Shown: positions 1-7,651 of the stretch, piece after piece
How the letters are laid out: each line of letters begins with the position of its first letter
Numbering within the stretch: position 1 is the first letter of the stretch
NCBI RefSeq assembly: GCF_027000115.1
Contig: NZ_JALTON010000055.1
Coordinates: 1-36,837 of the forward strand
Direction of reading: 5' to 3'
Length of the DNA stretch: 36,837 bases
Origin: Thiohalobacter sp.
Lineage (GTDB): Bacteria; Pseudomonadota; Gammaproteobacteria; Thiohalobacterales; Thiohalobacteraceae
Notes under the pieces: model-generated
What the model was told of the DNA's origin: nothing
Databases searched by the model: none
Seen by the model: only the letters and a program-made list of their open reading frames with translations
Position numbers and translations under genes: made by a program

Positions 1-184
1 AGCCGTAGCCGTCGCTACGGCTTGAGTGAAGCACCCCCGAGGCCGAGCGAAAATCCGCCAGGGCCGCAGCAGGAAGCGGGCGGGCACAAATCGTACTCCG
101 GGCCATGGGCAAAAAATCCGGTTCATTGCCCGCCAGGACAACAAGCTGCCCGCCGCCTGCTTCCGCCCTGGTGCAATATGCGGG
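1..184 (+). repeat. MITE-like element, long form, truncated by window start
   Basis: This segment is about 92% identical by eye to 29867-30047, with roughly 12 mismatches and one 3-base gap. It begins inside the internal hairpin (AGCCGTAGC, loop CGTC, GCTACGGCT at 1-22). It runs through the shared core and ends with the terminal repeat GTGCAATATGCGGG at 171-184. The left end lies outside the window. The next three bases, CTA at 185-187, are the reverse-complemented stop codon of the HDOD gene, so the element edge abuts that stop. No convincing protein is encoded; the open frames across it look like GC-driven shadows. Confidence 0.85.
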
Positions 185-1090
185 CTACAGGTCGTAGAGG
201 ATGCGCAGCGTCTCCTCGAAGGCCTCGCCGGCCCGGGCCACGGCCTCGGCGAGATCGTCCGGCCCGATGCGCGCTGCGGCCCAGACAGCGGGCGCGATCC
301 CGGCCAGGCAGGGGGCATCGAAATCGGGTGGGGGCGGATCCACGAAGCCGGCAAAGGGATCGCGCAGCAGCGGATCGGCGCTGCCGGCCCGCGCCTCCAC
401 CTGATGGGTGGCGGCGTTGGCCAGGTGCAGCAGCGAGGCCTCCAGCTCGTGCTCGCCGGCGGCCAGTGGGTGATGATGGTGACGGACCGATTCGCGCAGT
501 GCCCGCGGCAGCTTCCAGGCCAGCAGCAGCTCACCCCCGACCTCGGCGTGATCGAAGCCCAGCACCCGGCGCTCCGCCACGTCCGGCATGCAGTCGTCGG
601 GACTGCTCCCGGCCTGGATGTGGGCCGCTTGCTCCGGCAGCCGACTGTAGATCAGCAGCCGGCCGACATCATGCAGCAGCCCGCCCACGAACAGGCGCTC
701 GCCGTGCAGGACATGGGCGGCATCGGCCAGATTGCGTGCCACCAGCCCGCAGAACACGCTGTGCCGCCAGAAGGGGAACAGCGCCAGCCGCTGCCCGGGC
801 AGATTGGCGAACAGCTCCACCGCGGCCGTGGCCAGCGCCAGATTGCGCAGGGCGAGAATGCCGACCAGGTTGACCGCCCGGCTCACCGTTTCCACCCGCG
901 AGGGAAAGCCGTAGAAGGCGCTGTTGACCAGCTTGAGCAGTCGCGCCGTCAGCGATGGATCGTGTGTAACCACTGCGGCGAAATCGTCGAGGGTGCAGTC
1001 GGGATCGTCGGCCAGCTCCTGCACCCGCGCGCAGACTTCAGGCAATGAGACCAGATCGATGTTGTCGGCAACGAGATCGCGGGCCTGCAT
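185..1090 (-). CDS. HDOD domain signalling protein
   Basis: A 301-residue soluble protein of the HDOD family (HD-related output domain). It has the conserved early motif DPSLTARLLKLVNSAFYG and the HD-like stretch GGLLHDVGRLL, with further histidines in RHHHHPLA. HDOD proteins usually lack the full metal site of true HD-GYP phosphodiesterases and act as signalling or scaffolding modules in chemotaxis, motility and stress pathways; whether this one is catalytic cannot be read from the sequence. There is no signal peptide or membrane segment and no attached REC or EAL domain, so it is a stand-alone HDOD. The start at 1090 fits the family N-terminus. The stop codon TAG abuts the MITE-like element ending at 184. 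The upstream neighbour (PEP-CTERM gene, same strand) ends in a terminator, so this gene probably has its own promoter in 1091-1146. Confidence 0.9.
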   Translation of the reverse strand: MQARDLVADNIDLVSLPEVCARVQELADDPDCTLDDFAAVVTHDPSLTARLLKLVNSAFYGFPSRVETVSRAVNLVGILALRNLALATAAVELFANLPGQRLALFPFWRHSVFCGLVARNLADAAHVLHGERLFVGGLLHDVGRLLIYSRLPEQAAHIQAGSSPDDCMPDVAERRVLGFDHAEVGGELLLAWKLPRALRESVRHHHHPLAAGEHELEASLLHLANAATHQVEARAGSADPLLRDPFAGFVDPPPPDFDAPCLAGIAPAVWAAARIGPDDLAEAVARAGEAFEETLRILYDL

Positions 1091-1146
1091 GGGTGACTCG
1101 CCGGTTTGAGGGAGCGGCCAGTCTAGCCAGTGCCGTGCGCGGGCAC

Positions 1147-1174
1147 AAAAAACCGGGGCATCTGGCCCCGGTTT
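1147..1174 (-). terminator. Rho-independent terminator of the PEP-CTERM gene
   Basis: Read on the minus strand, the stem CCGGGGCC / GGCCCCGG with a short loop is followed by a run of six T (plus-strand A run at 1147-1152, stem arms 1153-1159 and 1164-1171). It starts about 20 bases after the PEP-CTERM stop codon at 1193-1195 and separates that gene from the HDOD gene. Confidence 0.85.
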
Positions 1175-1192
1175 CTCGTTCCGACCCGCTGT

Positions 1193-1981
1193 TCAGCGCC
1201 GACGCAGGCGCATCACGCCCAGCCCGGCCGCCAGCAGGGCCAGCGTGCCCGGCTCCGGGATGCCGCTGGGCGGCGCGCCGACGCGACCGCCGAGCGCGGA
1301 GAGCTTGAAGAAGTCATTGCCGGTCGACCAGTTCTTGCTGGAGACGAAGGGATTGAAGGCGCTGACCAGCCACAGGCTCGAGCTGTAGCCGCCGCCGTTG
1401 ACCGACACCGTCTTGCCCGGCTGCTGGGCGACATTGCTGTAATCGCCGGCATGGGCCCAGCCCTGGCTCAGCAACTGGCTGTAGTCGAGATTGCCGAGAT
1501 AGTCGCTGTCGCCGGCGTTGAGCGGATCGCCGCTGCCGGTGTAGGCCAGCAGGCTGATATCTGAATCGTAGCCGCTGCTGCTGCCCGGCCAGCCGATCTG
1601 CAGGCTGTCCAGGGTCACCAGGCTGGTGCCGAAGTCGATGAGCACGGCGTCGATGTAGCCACTGTTGTCGGCGGCGTGGTTGGGGACCGATCCGCTTTCC
1701 GCCGCGTTCTTCACGCCGATGCCCGACCACAGGGCCACTGCCGAGGACCGGAGGCGTCCGGCGCGACCCGTGTTGGAGATGCCACTTACCGTGACGTTAC
1801 CCTGCCCGGTCGGCGAGCTGAACACCATGGTGTCGCCGTAGACGCCGGTGCTGCTGCAGGCGCCGGAGACGCAGTTGGCGGTGCTGAACACCCAGTCGAA
1901 GGCGGCGTGGGCCGGCAGGCTGGCTGCGAGGGTCAGGGTGGCGACGCCGGCGAGGCGGCGGATGACATGTTTTCTGGTCAT
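1193..1981 (-). CDS. PEP-CTERM exosortase-target surface protein
   Basis: A 262-residue exported protein. An N-terminal signal peptide (charged MTRKHVIRRLAG, hydrophobic core, AHA cleavage region) is followed by a Ser/Gly/Asp-rich body with one Cys pair (CVSGAC). The C-terminus is a textbook PEP-CTERM sorting signal: IPEPGTLALLAAGLG, then the basic tail RLRRR. Such proteins are processed by exosortase (EpsH/XrtA family) at the inner membrane and displayed on the surface or in the exopolysaccharide matrix. The body, with DSDISLLAY and a DFGTSLVTLDSL segment, resembles exosortase-dependent proteins of the XDP1 type; this is from memory of the family and is uncertain. The start at 1981 is chosen because the signal peptide follows directly; upstream in-frame starts only add an arginine-rich leader. 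It sits behind a sigma-54-like promoter and next to prsT. Confidence 0.92.
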   Translation of the reverse strand: MTRKHVIRRLAGVATLTLAASLPAHAAFDWVFSTANCVSGACSSTGVYGDTMVFSSPTGQGNVTVSGISNTGRAGRLRSSAVALWSGIGVKNAAESGSVPNHAADNSGYIDAVLIDFGTSLVTLDSLQIGWPGSSSGYDSDISLLAYTGSGDPLNAGDSDYLGNLDYSQLLSQGWAHAGDYSNVAQQPGKTVSVNGGGYSSSLWLVSAFNPFVSSKNWSTGNDFFKLSALGGRVGAPPSGIPEPGTLALLAAGLGVMRLRRR

Positions 1982-2068
1982 GGCACTGTTCCCGATGGTC
2001 GGAGTTCGTGGGCGCGGCCGCTGCAGGCGGTCGCTGGGCCTCTCCCGGGCCTTCCATGCCAACAGACT

Positions 2069-2084
2069 AGCAAGGAGTGCGCCA
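2069..2084 (-). promoter_or_regulatory. Sigma-54 (RpoN) promoter of the PEP-CTERM gene
   Basis: Minus-strand sequence TGGCGC-ACTCC-TTGCT matches the sigma-54 consensus TGGCAC-N5-TTGCW with one mismatch, keeping the invariant GG (-24) and GC (-12) and their spacing. It lies 87 bases before the ATG at 1981, on the correct strand. PEP-CTERM genes in other bacteria are known to be controlled by RpoN with the PrsK/PrsR two-component system, so the context is consistent. Confidence 0.75.
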
Positions 2085-2170
2085 GAAAACCGTCCTGCTT
2101 TGAAAACAGCCTGTTGGCGCCGGGCACTGCGGATGTCACCCAGCCAGTGTAAAAAACATGGACGGTTTTC
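2085..2170. promoter_or_regulatory. 11-bp inverted repeat upstream of the sigma-54 promoter
   Basis: GAAAACCGTCC at 2085-2095 and its exact reverse complement GGACGGTTTTC at 2160-2170 are separated by 64 bases. One arm touches the -24 box and the other lies about 75 bases upstream, which is where sigma-54 activator sites usually sit. It may be an activator (PrsR-like) binding pair. Alternatively, as RNA read through from prsT it could form a long-loop stem. The sequence alone does not decide. Confidence 0.5.
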
Positions 2171-2173
2171 GGG

Positions 2174-4981
2174 TCAGGGCGCGGGCCGGCCCAGCCGCTT
2201 CCGGGCATCGTCACGCCCCGGGAAAGGCTGGTCGCTTGCGAGCGCCGCGCGGTATTCGGCGCGCGCCTCGTCCATCCGTCCCAGCGCCTCCAGCGCCCGA
2301 CCGAGGTGGTAACGGATGTCGGGCAGGTCGGCCCGGCGGGCGTGCGCCTGGCGCAGCGGCGCCAGTGCCCGTTCCGGCTGGCCGGCTTCCACCAGCGCCC
2401 AGCCCAGCGTATCCAGGTAGCGCGGGTCCTCGGGCCGGAAGGCCACCGCGCGTTCGGCCAGGGCGCGCGCCGCATCGGCCTCGCCGAGCAGGAGGCGGAC
2501 CGTGGCGAGGTTGTTGAGCAGCCGCGGGTCGTCGGGATGGTGTTCGAGCAGGCGCTCGAGCTGGGCCGCCGCGCCTGCGTGGTCGCCTTCCGCGAACAGG
2601 GCCTCGGCCAGCACCAGTCGCGCGTCGTCTGCCTGCGGATGTCGTGTCACCCAGTCGGCCAGCCAGCGCCGCGCGGCTGCGGATCCCTGTGCCGCAGTCA
2701 GCGCCCGGTACAGTGCCAGCGCGTTGCGGGCGTCGTCACGCAGGCCAAGTGCGCGGCGCAGATGCCTCACTGCGGCGGCACGCTCGCCGCCGGCAAGCTC
2801 GGCAAGACCGAGCGCCCGCAGCAGGTCCGGGTCCTCCGGTGCCCGTTTCCGCAGTTCGCGGGCCAGGCGCAGGGCGGGCGCGACGCGTCCGGCGGCGAGC
2901 CGGTAGTCGATCAGCTGCAGGGCCGCCGGACCCATTTCCGGCGGGTCCCCCACCTGTCTTTCCAGCGACCAGATGGCACCGGCAAGATCGCCGATGGCGG
3001 CCTGGCGGCGGGCGACCTCCTGCAGGCCGGTTCCGGTGACGGCGCGTGACAGGCGCTCCAGGGTGGCGCGGGCAGCCGCCGTGTCGCCACCGGCAGCCTG
3101 CACGTCGGCCTGTGCCAGGTTCAGTTCGACGTCATCGGGATGGCTGCGCAAGGCCCGGGCCAGTGCCCGGCCCGCTGCCTCGACCTCGCCCCGTGCGAGC
3201 CGGAACCGCGCCAGCGCCACCGCCGTATCCGGCCGGGTCTCGTCCAGCGCGAAGGCCTTTTCCAGCAGCCGCCCGGCGGTGCCGGTATCCTTCTCGGCCA
3301 GCGCGATGCGGCTGCGCTCGACCAGCAGGCCGGGATGCTCGGCGTGGGTCGCCAGCAGGCGGTCGATGCGGGCACGGGCAACGTCGGCATGCCCGGCCGC
3401 CAGATCCAGCCGGGCGAGATTGATATGGGCCGGGACGAACTCGGCGTCAAGCGCCAGCGCTGCCTCGAAGGCCTTGCGGGCGGAGGCGGCATCGCCGCGG
3501 GCAAGCCGCGCGACGCCGGCGAGATTGTGCACCAGCGGATGCGTCGGGTAATCGTCGACGAGTGCACGGGCGGTGGCGTCGGCATCCTCGAGGGCGCCGG
3601 TACGCAGCTCGAGCACCAGCCGCAACAGCCGCGCCTGCAGGCTGTCCGGCGCCGGCCCCGCCTTCGGCCGCAGATCGAGCAGTGCGCTGTCGATCCTGCC
3701 CTGCGCCAGGTGATACAGGGCCAGGCGTTCGCGGGCGCGGCCGAACCCGGCGCCGGCGGCCTTGGTCAGCAGCTCGGCCGCGGAAGCCTCCCGACCCGTC
3801 GCGAGATAGGCGCTGCCCAGCAGGGTCAGGAGTTCCGGGTCGCTCTGCCCCTCGCGCAGTGCGGGCTCCAGTACCGCCACGGCATCGTGCGGCCGCTGCT
3901 GCCGCAGCCGGAGCTGCCCCAACAGCTTGCGCGCGCCCAGGTGGCGGGGATGACTGCCGAGGTAGCGCTGGAGTTCGGCCTCGGCACGGCCGAACTCGCC
4001 CAGGCTGTAATGGACCACACCGGCCAGCAGGGTGGCCGCCGGCCGCGTGGCCAGCGCCTTTGGCGGGATGCGCTGGAAGATGGCGCCCGCCTCCTTGAGC
4101 GCCGCGAGTGCACGGTCGGAATCGCCAAGGCGGTTGAGCACCACGGCGCGCAGATACTGGACGCGGGGCTCGGCCGGCTGCGCTTCGGCCAGCCGGTCGA
4201 GGGCTTCCAGTGCGGCGTCGAGGCGACCGGTGTCGATGTCCAGGGTGATGCGGGCAAAGCGCACCGCGTCGAACTCGGGCTGCAGCTCAAGGGCGGTGTC
4301 GTAGGCGTGTGCCGCCCCCCCGGCGTCGCCGCGGGTATGCAGCACAGTGCCGAGCAGGTACCAGGCGGGCGCGTGCTTGCCGTCGCGGGCGACAGCGGCC
4401 CGGGCCAGCGCCTCGGCGCCTTCGGTGTCGCCCAGCGCCAGCCGCGCCCGGGCACGTCCCAGCAGGGGGGCGAGCGCGGTGGCATCGCGGCGCTCCGCTT
4501 CCGCATAGCTGGCCTCGGCCTCGGCGGCCCGGTCGAGGGCGAGCAGGGCGTCACCGCGCAGGCTCAGCAATTCGCTCGCCAGGCCCTCTGGGTAGTCCTT
4601 CGGATCGAAATCATCGAGGACGGCCTGGTAGCGCTCCTGCATGATCAGGGCCGTGGCCAGCGGCACCGCGATCAGACTGGGGTCGGCACCCATGTCCGCG
4701 GCCTTGCGCAACTGCTTCTCGGCGCCCGCCGCATCGCCGGCACGCAGGTAGGCACGCCCCAGCAGCACCTGGCCCGGCAGATGCCCGGGGGACTCCAGCA
4801 GCAGGTTCTTGAGCTGGATGGTCGCGGTGGCGACATCCCCGCGCTCGAAGGCGCCGAGGGCCGACTCGTAGCGCTGTTGTGCCGCGTCCGCTCGCGCAAC
4901 GGTCGGCAGCGCCGACAGCGAAAGCAGGCAGAGGATGATCGGAAAGGACGGCAGGCGCATGGGCAACGGGCGTTGGATCAT
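2174..4981 (-). CDS. prsT: PEP-CTERM system TPR-repeat protein PrsT
   Basis: A protein of about 935 residues built almost entirely of tetratricopeptide-like repeats behind an N-terminal signal sequence (MRLPSFPIILCLLSLSA, cleavage near VARA). Length, architecture and the opening (ADAAQQRYESALGAFERGD, then LLLESPGHLPGQVLLGRAYL) match PrsT, the large TPR protein that accompanies exosortase and exopolysaccharide loci. It is thought to act in the periplasm in assembly or export of the EPS/PEP-CTERM system. No lipobox Cys is evident at the expected cleavage site; the only early Cys (in LCLLSL) lies in the hydrophobic core. Possible starts are 4981 (MIQRP) or 4960 (MRLPS); neither has a strong ribosome site, and upstream in-frame extension is not signal-like. 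It follows pirin by about 50 bases and precedes a PEP-CTERM target gene. The exosortase and glycosyltransferase genes that often surround prsT are not in this window. Confidence 0.88.
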   Translation of the reverse strand: MIQRPLPMRLPSFPIILCLLSLSALPTVARADAAQQRYESALGAFERGDVATATIQLKNLLLESPGHLPGQVLLGRAYLRAGDAAGAEKQLRKAADMGADPSLIAVPLATALIMQERYQAVLDDFDPKDYPEGLASELLSLRGDALLALDRAAEAEASYAEAERRDATALAPLLGRARARLALGDTEGAEALARAAVARDGKHAPAWYLLGTVLHTRGDAGGAAHAYDTALELQPEFDAVRFARITLDIDTGRLDAALEALDRLAEAQPAEPRVQYLRAVVLNRLGDSDRALAALKEAGAIFQRIPPKALATRPAATLLAGVVHYSLGEFGRAEAELQRYLGSHPRHLGARKLLGQLRLRQQRPHDAVAVLEPALREGQSDPELLTLLGSAYLATGREASAAELLTKAAGAGFGRARERLALYHLAQGRIDSALLDLRPKAGPAPDSLQARLLRLVLELRTGALEDADATARALVDDYPTHPLVHNLAGVARLARGDAASARKAFEAALALDAEFVPAHINLARLDLAAGHADVARARIDRLLATHAEHPGLLVERSRIALAEKDTGTAGRLLEKAFALDETRPDTAVALARFRLARGEVEAAGRALARALRSHPDDVELNLAQADVQAAGGDTAAARATLERLSRAVTGTGLQEVARRQAAIGDLAGAIWSLERQVGDPPEMGPAALQLIDYRLAAGRVAPALRLARELRKRAPEDPDLLRALGLAELAGGERAAAVRHLRRALGLRDDARNALALYRALTAAQGSAAARRWLADWVTRHPQADDARLVLAEALFAEGDHAGAAAQLERLLEHHPDDPRLLNNLATVRLLLGEADAARALAERAVAFRPEDPRYLDTLGWALVEAGQPERALAPLRQAHARRADLPDIRYHLGRALEALGRMDEARAEYRAALASDQPFPGRDDARKRLGRPAP

Positions 4982-5030
4982 GAATGTCCGCAGTATGCCA
5001 CAGCGCCCGGTCCCCCCTTCAGTCCACCCC

Positions 5031-5756
5031 TCAATCCACATAGGACCCGTGCTGATGGATGGCTTCGCCATGGGGCCGGCCGAAGGCCAGCATCAGGCGC
5101 GAGGGGTGGCAGGCCTCGATATCGAGCGGTGTGGCCTTCGGCAGGAACAGCGCTTGAGCTTCAGCGAGCGGATGACCGTTGACCTCGGCCGCGCCCTGGA
5201 CCAGATACACCAGGCCGCGGAAACCCGGCGGTGGTGAGTGGCGGTAATGCCCGCCGGAATCGAGCGCGAGGTCCAGGTACTCGACCGGGGTGTGCAGGCG
5301 CAGTGGCGACCCCGCGCCGACGATGGTGCGCAGCCGGCCATCTGTCAGCGCGCGGTCGGGCAGGGCGTCGGCGTCCACCTGCTGGTAGTCGGGCGGCAGC
5401 GACTTCAGCCGTTGCGGCAGGTTGATCCAGAGCTGGATGCCGCGGGCACCGCCGACCGGCATCTCCGAGTGGCGGATGCCGCGGCCGGCGGTGAAGCGCT
5501 GGGCGCCACCGGCATGCACCACCGAGCGGTTGCCGAGATTGTCGGCGTGTTCCATGCCGCCGTCGAACAGGTAGGTGATGGCCTCGAAGCCGCGGTGCGG
5601 GTGCTCGGGGAAGCCGGTGCCGGCCTCGATGGCGAAATGGTCCCAGAGCACGAAGGGGTCGTGGTGGCGACAGTGCACCACCGGGAACAGGCGCCGCACC
5701 ACCACCCCGGCGCCCTCCATCGTCTCCACGGCGTCCTGCACGAGTTCGTGGTCCAT
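5031..5756 (-). CDS. Pirin family protein (bicupin)
   Basis: A 241-residue cytosolic bicupin. The N-terminal cupin has the pirin metal site (HPHRGFEAITYLFDGG with two His; later RHSEMP supplies His and Glu), followed by GIQLWINLP typical of the family. Bacterial pirins include quercetin 2,3-dioxygenases and redox-responsive regulators; the specific role cannot be assigned. The start at 5756 is supported by an upstream GGAGG; the longer frame upstream is arginine/proline-rich and overlaps the divergent gene. The C-terminal cupin (residues about 140-240) keeps the fold signature LDIEACHPSRLML. It is divergent from the SEC-C protein across a 62-base intergenic region. Confidence 0.9.
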   Translation of the reverse strand: MDHELVQDAVETMEGAGVVVRRLFPVVHCRHHDPFVLWDHFAIEAGTGFPEHPHRGFEAITYLFDGGMEHADNLGNRSVVHAGGAQRFTAGRGIRHSEMPVGGARGIQLWINLPQRLKSLPPDYQQVDADALPDRALTDGRLRTIVGAGSPLRLHTPVEYLDLALDSGGHYRHSPPPGFRGLVYLVQGAAEVNGHPLAEAQALFLPKATPLDIEACHPSRLMLAFGRPHGEAIHQHGSYVD

Positions 5757-5784
5757 GCCCCTGCCTCCGCTGCGCAATACGGAC

Positions 5785-5792
5785 ACTATAAT
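5785..5792. promoter_or_regulatory. Divergent -10 elements (ACTATAAT)
   Basis: A perfect TATAAT hexamer at 5787-5792 points toward the YchJ-like gene (start 5819). Its overlap, read on the minus strand, is TATAGT (5785-5790) pointing toward pirin (start 5756). No good -35 box is visible for either. It is the only AT-rich patch in the divergent intergenic region. Confidence 0.45.
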
Positions 5793-5818
5793 TGGCTTTT
5801 GTTCCGGGGGACATCGGC

Positions 5819-6277
5819 ATGGCGAACAGCGACAAGGCACCCTGCGCCTGCGGCAGCGGACGGGCCTACGCGGACTGCTGCGGTCCGGTGCATGCAGGAA
5901 TCCCGGCGGACACGGCCGAGGCCCTGATGCGGGCCCGCTACAGTGCCTACGCCCGCGGTGACGCGGCCTTCCTCGCAGCAAGCTGGCATTCGCGCAACCG
6001 GCCGCCCGTGCTGGAACTCGCGCCCCCACAGCCCGAGTGGCTGGGGCTGGTCATACGCTGTCGTCGCGCCGGTGGCGCGGGCGATGCCGAAGGCGAGGTC
6101 GGCTTCGTCGCCCGCTACCGCTTCCAGGGCGAGACGGGCGAGATCGCCGAGCTGAGCCGCTTCGAGCGCGAGGGCGGTGCCTGGCGTTATCTGGACGGGG
6201 CGCCGCTGCCCGCGCGCAATGCCCCCTGCCCCTGCGGCAGCGGCCGCAAGTTCAAGCGCTGCTGCGATGCTCAGTAG
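5819..6277 (+). CDS. YchJ-like protein with two SEC-C motifs
   Basis: A 152-residue member of the YchJ (UPF0225) family. SEC-C zinc-binding motifs sit at both ends: CACGSGRAYADCC near residues 9-22 and CPCGSGRKFKRCC at the C-terminus. Between them is an NTF2-like domain (ALMRARYSAYARGD, then VGFVARYRF). The SEC-C motif is the metal-binding tail also found on SecA. The molecular function of YchJ is unknown. The start at 5819 follows a GGGGGACATC leader. The last 7 bases overlap, tail to tail, the stop of slyX. Confidence 0.9.
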   Translation: MANSDKAPCACGSGRAYADCCGPVHAGIPADTAEALMRARYSAYARGDAAFLAASWHSRNRPPVLELAPPQPEWLGLVIRCRRAGGAGDAEGEVGFVARYRFQGETGEIAELSRFEREGGAWRYLDGAPLPARNAPCPCGSGRKFKRCCDAQ

Positions 6278-6489
6278 TGCGGCGGGGGCGGTTCGGCGGC
6301 CGCCGCGCCGGTATCGGGGGGTGTGAGCTCGCGGACCTGGCGCTCCAGCCGTTGGAGGCGGTCGGTCAGGGCCTCGACGGCACGGGTCAGGTCGAGCTGG
6401 CCACGGGTCAGGGCATCCAGCGCCGCTTCCTGTTCCATGAGCCGGATCTCCAGGGCCTCCAGTCTTTCGGCAGTGTGCTCGGGGGTCAT
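6271..6489 (-). CDS. slyX: SlyX family protein
   Basis: A 72-residue coiled-coil protein. It consists of a single amphipathic heptad helix (ERLEALEIRLMEQEAALDAL through RLQRLERQVREL) and the family-typical tail PPPPHY. SlyX is widespread in gammaproteobacteria; its function is undefined. The start at 6489 gives the standard family length. It overlaps the convergent YchJ-like gene by 7 bases, so each stop codon lies inside the other gene. Confidence 0.9.
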   Translation of the reverse strand: MTPEHTAERLEALEIRLMEQEAALDALTRGQLDLTRAVEALTDRLQRLERQVRELTPPDTGAAAAEPPPPHY

Positions 6490-6609
6490 GTCGGTGCCTC
6501 GTTCGTTGCGGCTTGCAGTGTACCGGTTCCACTGGCCCTCGTGGGCGCGATGACGTAGGGTGCCGGAACCCATGTCGATTGCGGATGACGAGGTATGGAG
6601 GCTGGAGCG

Positions 6610-7137
6610 ATGAAACCGAAGAACATGCAGGCAGGCGTGCGCGGCACCATTCTGGGACTGTCACTGGCACTGACGGTCGGCGGTGCAGCGGCCGAGGAAG
6701 AACCGGGGCTGGTTACTTTCCGTACCCTGTCCCCGGAACTGGCGCTGGAACTGGCGCAGGCCACCCTCGCGGCCTGCCGCGAAAGGGGCTTTCAGGTCGC
6801 GGTGGCGGTGACCGATCGCAGCGGCCTGTTGCAGGTGCTGCTGCGCGATCGCTACGCCGGGCCGCACACGGTTGAAGTGGCCACGCGCAAGGCCTGGACC
6901 GCTGTGAGCTTCCGCACCGATACCCTGACCATGATGGAAGAGACCCAGGCCGGCAAGCCCCAGTCGGGGGTGCGTTTCATCTCCCAGGCGATGATGGTCG
7001 GCGGGGGTCGCACTGTGGAGGTCGCCGGCTCCATGGTGGGCGGCATCGGAGTGTCCGGGGCGCCGGGCGGCGACCAGGACGATGTCTGTGCCGAGGCAGG
7101 GCTGGCGGCGATCGCCGACCGGCTGGCGTTTCTGTAG
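6610..7137 (+). CDS. GlcG/HbpS-like heme-binding protein, exported
   Basis: A 175-residue protein: a signal peptide (residues 1-29, ending near GGAAAEE), then a single GlcG/HbpS (DUF336) domain. The domain hallmarks are a long first helix with ALELAQATLAAC, AVAVTDRSGLLQVLLRD, ATRKAWTA and the glycine-rich VGGIGVSGAPGGDQDDVCA. HbpS-type proteins bind heme and act extracellularly as redox sensors; many family members have unknown ligands. The start at 6610 is placed 8 bases after GGAGG (6597-6601); an ATG at 6595 is possible but less well spaced. It is single-gene, convergent with the small hypothetical gene downstream. Confidence 0.85.
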   Translation: MKPKNMQAGVRGTILGLSLALTVGGAAAEEEPGLVTFRTLSPELALELAQATLAACRERGFQVAVAVTDRSGLLQVLLRDRYAGPHTVEVATRKAWTAVSFRTDTLTMMEETQAGKPQSGVRFISQAMMVGGGRTVEVAGSMVGGIGVSGAPGGDQDDVCAEAGLAAIADRLAFL

Positions 7138-7154
7138 CGGCCGGTTGGCAGAGA

Positions 7155-7451
7155 CTAGCTGGCGACCTTCTGGGCAACCAGTGCCAGGATCTGCTCGCTG
7201 TCATCGGTGGTGGCGAGGATCTCACGGACCCGGTTGAAGGCGTCCGCGGCCACCTCGGGATGCGAGGCATAGGTCGTCAGGCGCTCGTATTTCCAGCCCG
7301 CGGCGCGCATGACCTTGCGGCTGAATTCCATGCCCTTGACGCCGGTACCGCCGATCAGGATCAGGGCCGCCTCGATCTTCTGGTGCGGCAGGCGCTCGGT
7401 GGTGATCTTGGTGAAGTCTTCGGCTGCTACGGGTTCGAATTGTTCGGCCAT
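7155..7451 (-). CDS. Conserved hypothetical protein, 98 residues
   Basis: A 98-residue soluble protein that I do not recognise. It is mostly helical with a small hydrophobic strand and glycine turn in the middle (AALILIGGTGVKGMEF) and no Cys, signal peptide or membrane segment. Codon use matches the neighbours. The start at 7451 precedes MAEQFEPV; the upstream frame is arginine/proline-rich. It ends 17 bases from the convergent GlcG/HbpS-like gene and is divergent from the FMN reductase over a 200-base region. Confidence 0.7.
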   Translation of the reverse strand: MAEQFEPVAAEDFTKITTERLPHQKIEAALILIGGTGVKGMEFSRKVMRAAGWKYERLTTYASHPEVAADAFNRVREILATTDDSEQILALVAQKVAS

Positions 7452-7613
7452 GGGCGAGTCTCTTCGGGGTCTGCCTGGGTTGTTCCGGGCACGCCTGGCG
7501 CGCCGCGGCTTCAGGGTATGCTTCGGCCACCGCGGGGTCTTTCTTGAGTCCGCGCGGCCAACGGGCCGTACGATTCCCTGAAATCCATGCGGTTTCGGCT
7601 CACGGGCTGCAGC

Positions 7614-7619
7614 TACAAT
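7614..7619 (+). promoter_or_regulatory. Possible -10 box (TACAAT) of the FMN reductase gene
   Basis: TACAAT lies 33 bases before the ATG at 7652. The best upstream hexamer, TTTCGG at 7593, gives a short 15-base spacer, so this is only a candidate. Confidence 0.3.
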
Positions 7620-7651
7620 CGGGCCGGCCCACGGCATCTGGAGAAGAAGGC

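Noticed and set aside
26-1048. 340-residue plus-strand ORF across the MITE copy and the HDOD gene
   Set aside because: It is a shadow of the HDOD gene; it begins inside the repeat and has no recognisable domain.
2140-2173. prsT terminator from the T run after its stop
   Set aside because: The minus strand has TTTTTT at about 2151-2156 but no adjacent GC stem; the 11-bp inverted repeat spans 64 bases and is not followed by T.
3140-5182. 680-residue plus-strand ORF opposite prsT
   Set aside because: It is antisense to a strongly supported TPR gene. Its composition is Gly/Arg/Gln-rich shadow sequence without domains, as expected in GC-rich DNA.
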